Positions 1 through 13,600 of a DNA stretch of 64,000 nt are shown here, piece by piece (position 1 is the stretch's first letter; each line of letters starts with the position of its first letter). The stretch spans positions 10,441,654-10,505,653 of the forward strand of contig NC_092685.1 in assembly GCF_964275005.1 (NCBI RefSeq). Direction: 5' to 3'. The translations under genes were made by a program, and so were the position numbers. This DNA comes from Diadema setosum. Lineage: Eukaryota > Echinodermata > Echinoidea > Diadematoida > Diadematidae. The notes below the pieces were generated by a model, which was not told where the DNA came from, made no database searches, and worked only from the letters and a program-made list of their open reading frames with translations.

Positions 1-130
1 CATGGGTAATTATTCTAATGAACATAGCGATACATTCGGTTCAGGTTATTTCCTGGAGAGTGGTGGAGGTAATTCATATTCACCTTCACCTAAACGAACC
101 AGGATGGCCTTGTTGTCACTGGAATTTAAT

Positions 131-243
131 TTAAAGGTCCTATTTACCTTTGGGAGCAGTGATTTTAAAAATGTTCAAGATATCACTTTTGATGCATAAT
201 AATGTGTAGGTCAGCTGTATCACAAAACATCCTACCATATAAA
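131..243 (+). repeat. Dispersed repeat family A, copy 1
   Basis: From TTAAAGGTCCTATTTACC onward, this stretch matches the reverse complement of 4089-4200 almost base for base over about 110 positions. Shared landmarks are TTTGGG.GCAGTGATTT, GATATCA, TTTGATGCATA, GTAGGTCA and TGTATCACAAAACAT. The match shows a transposon-derived family, class unknown. The small open frame crossing the window start runs through it and is not a gene. Confidence 0.75.
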
Positions 244-3200
244 AATTTTGCAAGAAAGCCTAAATATCAGGAGATATCACTATTTTTCTCATTAAACCAT
301 AACTGTAGACGGTTTAGTCTGGAAACATTTTTATTATAACTATTGTTCACATTTTGTATAATCATTTAACAATACTTAACATCAATCATACTGGTTCAAA
401 TTTTTACATTGGTTGTTTCTATCCCTTACTGACATTTTAGAACTATTTTGAAGTACTAATTCTGGGTTTTTGTTTCATCTTGAAATGGTAAATTATGCCT
501 GTAATCCAGTTGTCTTTATTGCAATATACCAGCTGTGTGTGCCGCACAACGATTATTTGTGGATACACTCTGTCTTTTATTGACTCGACGTAGCAGATCT
601 GATGATCAATGTTTCAACACTCCTTTTAGTTTTGTCTTCTCCTTTCTCTTTTGATCTCTGTCAATCATTTGTCATGTACAGGCTAATTCGTATCATTATT
701 AGTGATCATATGGTTTATATAGTACGCTATTCAGTGTTTATTTTTTTTGTTTAATAGCTTCATATTATGTTTTGAAAATGATAGCATTTAATGAAGATGA
801 ATATAAATGAATGAATGAATGAATGATGAATGAATGAATTAATTAATTAATCAATGAAAAGAGAACAGGAATAAAAGGTGACGAAGTGAAGTAGAATTGC
901 AATGGAGTGCACGCACAAGTGAGACACTTTTTCTTTTAAAGTAGGGCTTACATTGTACTGTGTTCTGCATCTGCATAATAACACAAAGATTCAAAGCCAG
1001 TTGCTGATATCGGTCTAAATAAAAAACGGTGTTGTTACTACAGACCCCATGACCTTTCGTGTATAATCGATGAGGCCATTCACGGTCACTGCAAAGAAGA
1101 ATAATGCTTCTCGAAAAGGTGTAGGCCTACATAAGATTCAGTTGGGACGTAAATGTATTCCAGGTTTTCCCTCTTTTCCTTGTTTTAGTTTTTTAACGTA
1201 GAACGAAACGTCACTGCACTCTAAACTGTAAGTCCTATATGTCACCGATAAGACGAAACAAGAGCGGAACTGATAGGGTTGATTAGAAAGGCAGCGTATA
1301 TTGTGTGTCACGGAAACATATACTACTTGTGAGAGTGACTGCACGCTCAAAAAAAAATGGTATATAAAATATGGTAAAATACTGGTATATAAAATGCAGT
1401 ATTATATCCCGATGCTGTCAAAGGTAATGGCAGTAGTAGTCTCATTCCAAGCATCAATTCTCCATCGATTTTTATTTAGACGTCATGCATGCAGATCAAG
1501 GGGACAATACTCCAAGGTTAAGAAATAAATAAATAAAAAGAACATGATGGGTCTAAAATGTTAACGTTAAGCTGACGTCTTTTTGTATTCGAGGAAGGGT
1601 TTTACGAGTAAGGCAGTTAATATTGAAGTTGAACATTGATAAATAGATTTATAATAGTGGGGGAAAAGTGAATTATGTCAACCCCTATATACGCAATAAC
1701 ACACATAGTACACCTGTTCACGCACAAGCGCTGAAATCATGATGTAGGTACCTATACCTGAAATTTGACGACACATCTTTTTTTTTTTTTTCATAGTTAT
1801 ATCTAGTACAACAGCTTTAAATTATGAAGCTCTGAGTACATCAGAAATACAGTCTCATGTAGTTTATTTTCCTGATTGAATTTGCTGTCCTGTCTAATCA
1901 GTAGCTTCTTGGAAAAATGACATAATATTTTTGAACTATTTCGACTGCCAGCATGGTGGCAAGAAGTCTTGCAATTAAACAAACAACAAAATTTTCAAGT
2001 GTTTGATTACACTGGTGAGAAGATTTTTGAATATATAAAAAAAAAAAAACTCTTTTGTGTGTGCGTGGTTAAAAATTTGGAAGTTTCATAATCACACTCT
2101 GAAATGAAATCATTTTGAATCTGTATAATGCTTGTCGATCAGCCGGTCTGAATACAATATATATTTTTAAGGCAAACGATTCTCCTGGATCTCCACTTGT
2201 AGACGCGAATTCGCAATTGTTCAGTAGCAAAGGCTGAACCTCAATATTCTAACCCGACATATTTTATCAAAGTGTCTTCGATAAGACTCGGAAATAAGGA
2301 AGTGAAGGTCCTATATAATCTCAGGTTTCAATCGTAATAACGGATACCCTCTGGCCCCAATGTGGTCTAGAAAACTTCATTGTTTTCTGGAAACTTTAAA
2401 CCATGAGAGATCTTGTGGTTTCATCTATAACAACGAGTGGCAAAAGGTCGTCCTTGAAGAAAACAATTAATGGTAGTTTGCTATGAAAGGCCTAACAATG
2501 GTTAAAAGAGCTGAGCTTTCAGCTAAGGCACTTGTTTACGAGTGTACCGAATGCAAAGCATGAGGCCTATGATACACTGTGTCACAAACCCAGTTTATAC
2601 ATTGTGCGTACTGCCCGGCTCAGTGCATTGAAGGAGCCTTATGACGAGTTTTGATCTGGATTAAAAAAAAAACAACAACAACAACAAAACAACAACAACC
2701 CAAAAACCATTAAAAAACAAAAACTTAAATCCTTTTTGATAACATATTCTTATTCATGGATGGTCCTTACGGATGATCTCAGTAATTTGAATCTCATTCA
2801 CTTGCTTCAAAGCTTCTGCGAAACGTGTGATAAATCTTCTATGTTAAATTCTGAGCATGAGCCAATCGGATATTCACAACAAAGATTTAAACCTGAGGCT
2901 GAACCACCTGATATTCATTAGTTGTTTATGAATGCATATACTATATAGCTACAGGACAAACAAGGACAGCTTTCTAGCTTCCAGGGAGAATCTTTTGTTG
3001 TTGGGTTGTGCATAAAATTTGAATATAATTATTACATAACTCCCTCTTTGACATCGGAGAAGCGGCCTCGACTAACCAAGAAGAAACAGTGGAACCTCGC
3101 TAAGACTTTTGCCCCATGGTTGACCGGAGACAGCAGCTAATAATTCTTTTATTTTGCTTGTTTGTTGTTGTTGCTTTTTTTTTGTCTGTCTGTTTCGTCT

Positions 3201-4088
3201 TGGTTTGTGTTCTAAACTGGACAATCTAAGTGATCAAGCACATTAATTTTAAACACAAATTATCGGGAAAGAAATGGGATTTTTTTTTTTTTGCGTTTTT
3301 ATGCAGTTGAATGGAGAAGTTGAATAGTATTAGTAAAATTAATTCTTCACTACAAAATGAAAAGGTTAACCAGATAATTCTACATATTTGTAATATCTAT
3401 AAGATTTCGTAAGACCACAGTCTTTAAGAGAAATCGATTTAGAACATGAAGAAAAAACAAATGGAGAAAATCTAAAATAAATATGGCCGTATAGAAGCAC
3501 ATATTTTTCCTTGATAAGATAAAGAAATAGTAAAGAAAGATGGATGCAATTTTCCTGGTTGAGTTGAATAAAGGGAAAAAGGTATACCACTTCGTTGCTA
3601 TTTTTCAATTTGTTCAGTTGCCTGAAGAAAAAGTGTAAAAAGTACATAATTATATAATTCGGATTTCAGACTACACTATTTTGAAAGTGTGGGGATTTTA
3701 ACTATTTCACTATCACCAACTGCCCCACGTTCATCTTCGTGTTATATCTCTCCGATTTTAGATTTCTTCGTTTTCATCTTGAAAAAAAAGTAGATCAGCC
3801 TGCTTGAAAGATAAATGAATAGATAAATAAAACCGCTACGCTTACAGTAATATAGTAACGTTTATTATGATGTATGATGATGATGATTCACAGCATGTGG
3901 CGACATATCTGTTTAATAATAATCAAATGCACACATCCTCTTCCTCTTGTGTATTACGATGAGGAGGTTCAATCTTCCGCACAAAAACAAAACAAGCAAC
4001 GCAAAACACACAAACAAACAAACAAAATAAAATAACCAGAGGAATATTGGGATCGTTTGTTCTCCCTTATTCTCCGAGTCTGAGTAAT
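244..4088. other. Non-coding upstream DNA
   Basis: No coding exon or RNA gene is recognised. The stretch is AT-rich with T/A runs, a tetranucleotide block near 781-850 and a CAA-rich run near 2672-2700. Open frames are short and lack family resemblance. Confidence 0.6.
781..855. repeat. AATG/AATT tetranucleotide microsatellite
   Basis: Runs of GAATGAATGAATG are followed by AATTAATTAATTAATC, an impure tetranucleotide tract. Confidence 0.8.
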
Positions 4089-4200
4089 ATATATGGTAGA
4101 ATGTTTTGTGATACAAATGACCTACATTATTATATGCATCAAAATTGATATCTAGAACATTTCTTAAATCACTGCACCCAAAGGTAAACAGGACCTTTAA
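4089..4200 (-). repeat. Dispersed repeat family A, copy 2 (inverted)
   Basis: On the minus strand this copy starts at 4200 (TTAAAGGTCCTGTTTACC) and matches 131-243 with scattered substitutions. The two copies lie about 4 kb apart in opposite orientation. Confidence 0.75.
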
Positions 4201-4362
4201 TAGCCCTGGATAGGGGCAGAGCTACATGATAATTATAATGGATAGTGCTATAAAGCAATAATTTAATAATTATTATTTCATAGCGTATCACTCCATATGT
4301 ACGTGTCATAATTGTGTTTTACATGTTCCATGCTTACCTCTAGCCACTTACAATCTTTTTAC

Positions 4363-4457
4363 AACTCGTCTGTTGAGAATGAGAAGGGCGTTAAATGGTC
4401 TTGAACACTATGGGTTTTGTGGCAACTTAACGCCCTTATCATTCTCAGCTGACGAAC
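4363..4457. repeat. Short foldback element, family B copy 1
   Basis: The arms TGAGAATGAGAAGGGCGTTAA and TTAACGCCCTTATCATTCTCA are inverted (one mismatch) around a loop of about 36 bases. It shares arm and loop sequence (GGCAACTTA, CTCAGC.GACGA) with 19990-20074, so it is a family and not a chance hairpin. Confidence 0.65.
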
Positions 4458-7034
4458 TATCCCCATACACTGTTCTGTATAGTAAGTTTACTTATCATTG
4501 TACTGTAATTATTATCAAGTATATACCTCAAACAATATTCTATGTATTAGTTATGAGCCTTGACGTATCCAACAGATCTCCGGTCAAAGGTTTCATCCAT
4601 AAGATTTTAACCAAAATGCGAAAGTTACAAAATGTTCCTTTACAAAATGTTCCTTTTTTTAAATGTTTTGATTAACCAGTGAGTAGCAGGAGTAATATTC
4701 ATAATAATGTACATTGTATATGCAAATTGGAGAAGGCGGTGATGTCATTACATCGCAAGAGGCTCTTTGACCTGAATACATCCTCCACTAAACTGAATTT
4801 CAATCTTTAAATCTTTTTTGTGTGTGTGTGTGTGTGGAGGAAGGGTTCGCTGTTTAAAAAAGTAAAACCCAACAACAACTCAACGAAATCATGATTTCTT
4901 GACCATGGCCCCAATGTACAAACCGATGAGAAGATTGTAAGGTAAAGGCATCATCGCTTCTTCCCACTTGAGTATATGTGGATGTTATATTATATCATTA
5001 TACACAGTTAGAATATGCAAAGTAGAGAAGACTTGCAAAGATTTTCCATTGTCTCTATGATAACATCGACAATCCCCTTGTATTACACGTTTGTTTTTTG
5101 TTTTTGTTTTTTAGTCCCATGTCCCTATTATTATTTTGTAAAAGTCAAAGTTGATGTCCCTGCGATGTCAGTGTCTGTATGTATGTTTCTGTGTTTGTTC
5201 CTGTTTTTGTCTGTCTCTGTCTTTGTTCTTATCCTTACCTCGGTTTTGTATTGCTAATTACTATATCCACTGTATATTATGGAATGTCATTATACTCATT
5301 TCATCACAAGTTTTTGTACTCCTATGTGACCCTAGCATTTTTTTTTTTCAAATTGATCGCATGTTACTTTTACTTATTATATTATTTTCTGGAAATAAAT
5401 GTCATTGAACAAAAACAAAAAAAGACTCTTAAACAAAAAGGACCGGGCTCTGTACGTTGAATGTAAAACTATAGTTGACAACATTTATGATATTGTCTAC
5501 TACTTTTGCATTATCCACCTTACATGACCGGAAATATAGCGCATGAAAGCCTATGAATATTTCAAGTCAAACGGACAAATATTGTACTATACTCCTTCAA
5601 CTCTCTTCTTTGAAAAGTACAAACAAACAAAGTAATAATCAGTCTTCCTTATCACTTAATAAATAACTATCGCGTATTGTGTACATTATCTCAGGTCGGA
5701 ATGCAGGTCAAAGTCTATACACTCGTTACTCTTCAAACATAATTAAGTTATCAATATTTAACGTTCTTTCTGTATACGTCTCGACCAAAGCTTTCTCTAT
5801 TAGGCTAATTCGCGTTCTATTATTTCTCTAACTTTTGTTCTGTCATAATATGCTTTTCATTGCTAGACTTCTTTGTATCAAACACCTGTAATACAGGGCC
5901 AACTTTATGTGAAACTGATTTCGCCCTTCCTCATTGGATATCCGTTTCCGATGCTTCCACCCCCTTTTTCGTGCATTTTCTTGGACTCTTGCCAATATGG
6001 CTTATCTGTGATATGAGACATGTTGCCGTTAGCTTAATGCTAATCAGAGTTGTTAATAAGTTTAGACACCCATTGACATGTTTATAATCGAATTATTGAT
6101 AATCCTCCGTGACCCGGCCTCTGTATTCTATTGTGCAATTTTTGGGTCGCTTCCGGGACAGAACAATGAGGTCGAATTCTCAATCGATTATTTAAAAGAT
6201 GTGTAATATGATTAAAACTACGTATGGCGCATACTATCACAAAAACTGAACATTTAAATTCTTCTAACTAAAATGATGTGCTTGATACCATAAACTCGCG
6301 GTCATTGGAGTCTTGTTTCTCTCTTCACTCTTTGAAGGTCATGTAAGTTAATATATCTATTTAGATGGCCACTGAAAGGCAGAAGGATGGTAATACTGTA
6401 ACTCATATCTGTTTTTCTGTTCTTAGTTATCTTTGTATCATGCTTGTATGACATCTGCCGTCGTAGGCCCCAAGGTTCTCGTGACATGCAAACCAGCAAG
6501 AGGCCCACATGATGGGGCATGCGGTGAAGGTCTCCTCTTTCTTCTGCTTTCGCAATGTTCAATTAGTTTCTCAGTCAAAACAACATGATTTAATGATACA
6601 CCATCAGTCTTCACAAAATTACCTTCATAAATGGTAAATGACAGTACGGGCTAGTCCTACGTTTTGTGTGAAAACAAACAGGCAACTGAGGGAGAACACC
6701 CCGCTGGGCCCCGCATGTTTACAACGAAAAAGCGAAGAGCTTGAAGGTCTTCTGCATCTTCTCTGTTATGGTTTCTCCTCTGACCTTTGCCCATTAGTTA
6801 TGAAATGCCATTAGTTATCAGTCAAATCTTATCAAATTTTCATTTGCTTCAAAATGTAGACAAGGATTTTAAGAGTGTATTGCAGATGCGTCTTCACCTG
6901 CCCCATAATCCACATGAAAATAAAATAATCATAGTGGGTCTGTAAATCAGACTAGCTTCGGACCATAACAACAGCGTTTGATGGCTTCTTTCACCTGAGC
7001 ACGCGCTATTGGCTTACGTCTCGCGCATGACCCC
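4458..7034. other. Non-coding DNA upstream of the MCT-like gene
   Basis: No exon, RNA gene or element with clear ends is recognised. A T/C-rich stretch near 5080-5240 yields overlapping open frames of low complexity. Confidence 0.55.
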
Positions 7035-7488
7035 TGACGTCAGAATGACCCTCATTATGCGCGATTGTATTTATGAGGGTGTCGACGGCACAAACAGCTG
7101 ATCTACCCCGCTCACACAAAGCGGCTGCCAGCTGATCACTAGTTATTGCGACATTCGACAATCGCGCTAGATGCACCGCCCACTGATGCACCGTAGATGT
7201 CCATTGCGCGAGCTCGCTGGGAGAAGTCTTTGAACAGGGGACTCTGCGGAGGTAGTAGGCCCGCGTGAACATGTTGATTTCATCATCTTTTAGCCACAGC
7301 AACGAGGTTCTTCTCCCAGGGATTACGGGTTTACTACATGTTTGATGGAAATATCACATATGTTTTGCCGTTAGTGAATCCGTCACACAAAACATAGGGT
7401 CTATTCGAGACAAAGCTAGCAACCACCTCATCAATAACAAGCCGTGCCCAGCAATTGACATCTCATCCCCTCATCATCCAGCCGCAAG
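6990..7488 (+). promoter_or_regulatory. Probable promoter/5' region of the MCT-like gene
   Basis: This stretch is richer in GC and CpG than the surrounding DNA (several GCGCG/CGCGA clusters at about 7000-7270) and lies directly before the first coding exon. It contains a perfect 8-bp TGACGTCA palindrome and two CAGCTG-type E-boxes. No TATA box or transcription start can be fixed by eye. The promoter assignment rests on position and composition. Confidence 0.4.
7035..7042. promoter_or_regulatory. Consensus CRE-type site (TGACGTCA)
   Basis: A perfect TGACGTCA palindrome, the full CREB/ATF binding consensus, lies 446 bases upstream of the MCT-like ATG in the CpG-richer block. An 8-mer can occur by chance in 64 kb. 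Its place in the putative promoter is the only support. Confidence 0.35.
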
Positions 7489-7639
7489 ATGTGTTGCTGG
7501 TGTCTGAAGAACTCATGGGGATGGTTGGTGACTTTCTGCACCTTCCTCCTCATCTTGCCCGTGACTGGGATTTTAAGCAGTTTCGGGGTAATCTTTGTCA
7601 AGCTCCAACATGAATATGACATCAGTGACTTTGCGCTCG
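7489..7639 (+). CDS. MCT-like exon 1 (start codon, TM1)
   Basis: Encodes residues 1-50 and the first base of codon 51. The ATG at 7489 has A at -3 and is followed by a short Cys-rich leader, then SWGW and the hydrophobic first helix ending in SFGVIFVKLQ, which is the usual MCT opening. The donor GTGAGT begins at 7640. Frame and sequence continue correctly into exon 2 (G-W-I-G-S-V). MCTs normally have short N-termini, so this is probably the true start, though a 5' non-coding exon could lie upstream. Confidence 0.88.
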
Positions 7640-10600
7640 GTGAGTATTCGAAGATAACTCTTCGCATTCATCCATAAAATACAATAGCTCTGTAGCCTCT
7701 GATACAACTTACAAGAGGGGCTACTCGAAATTTGATACAGTCGCCACGAAAAAAAAAAAATGTAGTGGTTTGTTGATTATCCGATAATTGTGGACAAATC
7801 TATTATTATTATTATTATTATTATTTTAATTTTGCTGTTTGAGCAACCAAGAGAGCTGGGTTTTAGTAGCCTAGAACTACCTGTAGTTGATTTCACCCCG
7901 CATTCGCCAAGCGTCCTGCGTGCCATGGCATGGCCGCACAGGTCAGGTGTCGATATGGGACGAGTTCGGTCAGTTCGATGTCCATTATTCATTGTAACAG
8001 TAAGGAGCTATGATATCTTCAGCTTCAGAAGCTTTCAACATTAGTGAATCTTCAGTATTACTATGGGATCAGAGATACAGGAGACTGTGTTCAGTCTACC
8101 AGCTAGAGGAAATACTAAAAGAATGGAGGAAATATCAAATACCACTGGGAATAGGGGATTATCACGGTTTGGTGCATGATGGTCGATGCTGCAAGGTGGA
8201 AGTAGAATTTCTGACTTGAAACCATGCACTTCACAAAAGACCGAGGTATCAACGAAGGGAATGTTATAGATTTTACTGTTTCCTCTACTTCATGACATGT
8301 AAGAAAAATTAACGCTTCTCTTCTAGCGCAATCAATGGATGAGTACGATTGATGCTAAGTCCAAACAGCATACCGCGGCAGCCAGCCGTCACCGCTACAC
8401 TGACAGTCTTACAAGTACTTTGACTCAAGGAGCAGCTTGTTTATATTGCGAAACCTGATGCGAAAGCGCAATATTCCACGTGATCGATCACGTGTACGAC
8501 GAATGCGTACTTGAGCTTGGCAGTTATTCCCTTGCTTCTGTTCTATTTTCTTCTGTCGAAACTATAGGCGTGCATAAAGTCCTCAGCACAAGTGGTGCAT
8601 TTTAAACAGTTCCAACATTGATGTCATAGGTTTGTGTAGCATAATACATTTTGTACCATTCAAGACGGAGATTAATTTAGCGTATTTTTGCATTATCATT
8701 TTTGAATATAGAGTATGGGGTTGGGGTATAGGGTATGCAAGATAAGTGCATGCACTTGTTTTTCGCGCTTGTCAAAAACTGACATGTTACAGAGAAATGT
8801 CTGTTATCAATGTTTATTCATTACCATTAATATACAAATTGTATGTGTGTACGAGTTGTGTGCCTTTGTGTTTTTGAATGTACATGTGTGCGAGTGTATA
8901 TGTTTATGTATTTACAGTCAACAGCTATCAGGGTAGTGTTGACCCGAGACTCTTTATGTCCTCTCATGGATCTTGACCAGTTCTGCTGTAGTCACCCTCT
9001 CAGATTGTTTGACAGAAGAATGTTTGAATGATTAAGCATTGCACAATTTCTTAGTAAAATAGTTCATTTCCAATGCAATTACCTTTTTTTTTTTAGTAGA
9101 TTCAGGTTCTTACTAGAATTATTACTATTACTACTATTATGACATCTTTGGTTCTTCTTACAATCTTGTGGCGTAATCTACTGACGATCTGCATTATTCA
9201 TGCTGAAGTTTTTCAGTTTTGAGGATGTTAATTTTGGGTTTCTACAAACTTTATTCATATACTTTTCCTTTATTGACACATAATGGATAAAGTTCAGGAC
9301 AAAAGATCCATCAAGATTCAGTCCCGCACTCGGCCGGTGTATTTTTAGACAAGATTTTCAAGCCACACTAGTTTAGCATTAGTGTCCGGTCCCAGGTGTA
9401 TGATCAATGAGTTCCTGACAATACTAGAATACTGATATACAATTGCAGGGCCCTCTGAACAATATATGCTTTAAGCGAAGAAGCTATTGTCGATCAATAT
9501 AGGACCGCATCATTGCTTCCTTTTTCATGCACACGCTTTGGTTCGCTAAACAGTTTAATTATTCAGTAGGGCCTACCCAACTGTCTAAGGAACCTCTGGT
9601 TTTCTGTCGCACCACACTTCAAACTTATACCCTTGTAGGGTCAGAGAGAGCTGCTGAGAGTTTGCATAACATAAATGATTTAGGATTTATTCTCCAAAAC
9701 GACATGAGATGGACTAGGCCAATCAACTAGTCATCATATTTGTATAATGTGTATTCAAATGTTGTAATCATGATGTGTTGTAAATGAAATAAAATGAAAC
9801 AAAGAAAAATTATGTAGAAAATAATCATTGAGCAATGACGACCACTCAACTAAAAAAAAAAAATAGTTTTCATCATCATCTCTATGTACCTCTGTTTAAA
9901 CCACGGAAATAATATACCTTGCTTGGTAAGCCACGTCTATATTTTGCGATCTGCGCGGGATGGGATCACGACAATCGGACAATCGGACATACCAGCAAAA
10001 ATAAGTTGATTTTGAGGGTGTTCAGAATGCCGCCGCAAGATTAGATTATTATAAACGCCAATCGAAAAGATACGAGTGTCAGAACTCTCAAAAAATGAAT
10101 GGCTAGGATGGGTCCCACTCCAAAGGAAAGGTGCAAAGCAAAGGTCACCTGCCTGTACAAAATGGTTACAGCTCGTTATTCCGAAGGTTCGTTATTCCGA
10201 AGGCTCTTTACTCCGAAGATTCGTTATTCCGAAGGTTCATTGTTCCGAATTTCATTTTCGGATTAACCAATCTTCGGAATAACGAACCTTCGGAATAACG
10301 CCACAAATTTTCGGATTAACGAACCTCTAGGTATAGGGAAATGCGTGTTTCGGATTAACGACCCTTCGGAATAACGACCCTTCGGAATAGCGAACCTTCG
10401 GAATAACGAACAGCACCCGTACAAACTAATGAAGGGCAGAGTGGCTATCAGTACTGTAAGAGTATACTGTTTGCCCACACTAGACCAACCTCGATGGGGG
10501 GGGGGGGGGGGGGGAATGGCAAACAGTTCAAGATTAAATTGTGCCAGGATTGATGACGTATGCACATAATCTTGCTATGTCCTTCCTCCAAAGAACAGTC

Positions 10601-13600
10601 AAACAGGAGCTGGAATCAATGACCGACCTCTTTTGTAACCGTGTTATACACCATCCAGAAGGGTTTCAAACTTTGTTACATATAATATCTTAAATTGACA
10701 AATTTTAAGTAGCCAGCCACCGGTCTCAACACACCTCCAACGTTAGTGTTTCCGGAGAATTATACCAACCCCCAAGTATGGTGATGTGCACTGTCTCCAC
10801 TTCCGTCAGAGCCACTCCCACCTCTGTGCGCATACACGGCCTATATGTCAAGAACCGGGGGTGTTTCATAAAGCTGTTCGTAAAGTTACGAACGACCTAA
10901 GAACGACTGGTGATCAGTTCTTGTGCTGAATTATGGAAATTATGATAAGTATAGCCCATCAGAACTGATCTCCAGTCGTTCTTAAGTCGTTCGTGTTAAC
11001 TTTACAAACAGCTTTATGAAACAGAGCCCCGGTCTTTGATTAAGTCGCAGCCTCCCGGGTATAGAGATGGGATAAGGGCTTCAAACCCTCGACCGTTTCA
11101 ATTGCTACCTACAGCAGCTGTATAGTGAAGCATACATGCATGAGAGTACCTATACGACGCCTCATTTATTTTCACGGTTTCCAGAGATTAGACTGTAAGC
11201 CTTTTTATAACCCCCTTGTATGATGCCGATGATGAAGGAAATTACGCAATTTCACCTAACTAAGGGGTCTATAAACTCCTGCATTGCTTGACTCAGTCAG
11301 TTTACACCGACTTATTTAGTGAGATGCACCAATGAAAATAAAACTGTATTCTGTCTATGCCCCTACCATGCATGCAATCTTATTTGCCAGATATCTGTTC
11401 ATCATGGAGATAGGTCCCCTCCCCATAGTCCTACCCATTTTCAGTGTCGCATTATACTGGTCCTATAAAGATTATCTATTCTATCATTTGCACCATCTTC
11501 ATGTTAGTTAACTCGCAGGGTTGTTATGTTGGATGTATTGGTTATCTTACCTTGTGATCAGTATGCAGGCATCTGAATCTGTGAAAAATGACACATTGCC
11601 ACTACAACGTCGATCAATTAACAAATGAAACAAGCGTTAACTTGGCGGTTCCGTTTTGTTACCAGGACAATTCGTGCCTTGTCCATTCTCGCTAGTCATG
11701 CATAGTATACAGTTCGTCAGTTTTATAGGTCTTTAATCTGAGCAGCATGATTCCGATCATTATGTTTAAGAAGTAATCTTATAATGTGGTCATATTATGA
11801 TGCCACATGAGTGTGCAGATAAATAACATTGTCGGTTGTGTTTAATTAGGATTGCAGTGTTACTGTAATAATTTTTGTTAGATTTTAGTTAGATTTGATT
11901 CCTCGCAAGATTTTAGATATATGAATGATCGGTAGAATTAGTTTAGCTAACTACTTCAGTAGTATGCACTAGCTACAATAAAAGGGTGGTATAGTTGTGG
12001 TTGAGATGGGGATTCAGATTTTAACTTTTTGCAAGATATTAAGAATCCAGTTATATGAAATATTAAAGAGCATCTATGCAATATTCTAAGAGGAATTAAA
12101 CGTGTTTTTTTTTTTAATGAAAATCAGTTTTGAAATGGCTGAGATATCCAAAAACAAAGTGAAACAAAGTGGTCCGAATAAAAGTTGGCACCCACCTTTT
12201 ATTAGGTCCTCTTTGTTTTCGGGTATCTCAGACGTTCAAAGCCGATTTCCATCAAATAAACTTTTAATTCCTCTTTGAGATTTTATATGACGAGTTTCTA
12301 ATTATCTCGCAGAAAGTTAAAACCTGAATCCCCATCTCAACCAAAACCATACTATCCCTTTAATGCTTTAGCATTGATTGTGGTTTCGTGTATCAATGTA
12401 GGGTGGTATCATCAATTGCTCCCGAGCAACGGCGGCAGATGTTATGAAGAGGGTTTGAGTACGAGATGGGATGTTCTGATGTTCACTCTTCAGTGTCATT
12501 TTTAATGGCAGGAATGACAACATTTCGTTGGTTTTCCTTGGCCCTACAGCCTTTTGATAAGTCCACTTTAATTTACAGTCATGTGCAGTGAGTGAATGCA
12601 ACAATACAACAATACAATTCATGATGCGAGAAAAGTGAACATATGTATTTTCTCTATATTTATTTCCTTTATATCGTTCTACACATGCGACATCACAAGC
12701 TGTAATAGTCTTCCAGCGATGGCGGCATTGAAACTTCATAAATTTATAACTTTTGAGCGGATTGTCCGATTTTCCTCAAACTCTCACCAATGACAGATTG
12801 TGTCATATTAATATTGCTGCATTCTCTTAATTCACATGTATATGAAGGTGGACTTGTCCTTTAATTTTCTCATTTTTAATTTTGTATCACTCTTGCAATG
12901 AGGGTAGAGAAGTGTGGGTTTTCTCCAACTGTGTAGCAAGTCCTATAACTCCTACTCTGTGAAGTTTATAGATCGTTCCTGTATACACACGCATATTATG
13001 ACGACATCGATATCATGAGCCTTCCGACCTGCAGCATTTCGCGAGATCAGCCTCGTATGATATGCATGGACATCACACAATACCATCAGCTTTTTCATCA
13101 CCCTTCAAGGCGTTCCTATCATTTGCACTAGATATTGCAATACAAGGCTAATCTAAATCATTTTCAGGTTGGCTTCCTCCAAGAAAATTAGATCAGACAA
13201 ACAGAACAAATGGCAGAAGTTTCAGCAGGCTTGGACCTGGGCCCTGTTACCCTAAAAATCGAGATAAAACATTACTCAGAAAATCTCTGAATACTCAATA
13301 GTGATTGACTGATGCCTGGCTTATGTTTAATTTTTATGACTTCTGTTCGATTTTCTGACTTTGATTTCATATGCAACGGGGCCCTGAAGTGAAAAAAAAA
13401 TGAACATTTTGGATGTTTTCACGAAACAGCGTTTTGGTGAGAACAACACACGCTGAAAATGGAACGAAGTGATGACGTCATTGTATTAATGGCTGATAGG
13501 ACTCCCGTTAATCTTGGCACAAAATCTCCACTACTTTTTCATTTTTTTTTTTTTTGGACATCAAATCAAACAGAAAAGAAAAACAAAATGTTTTCTCATC

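Noticed and set aside
2..199. Open frame of 65 residues at the window start
   Set aside because: Its 3' third lies in repeat family A, which recurs at 4089-4200 inverted, and the protein resembles nothing known.
12368..12739. Minus-strand open frame of 123 residues beside the 11982-12360 MITE
   Set aside because: No recognisable domain, hydrophobic pattern or splice signals; likely chance.
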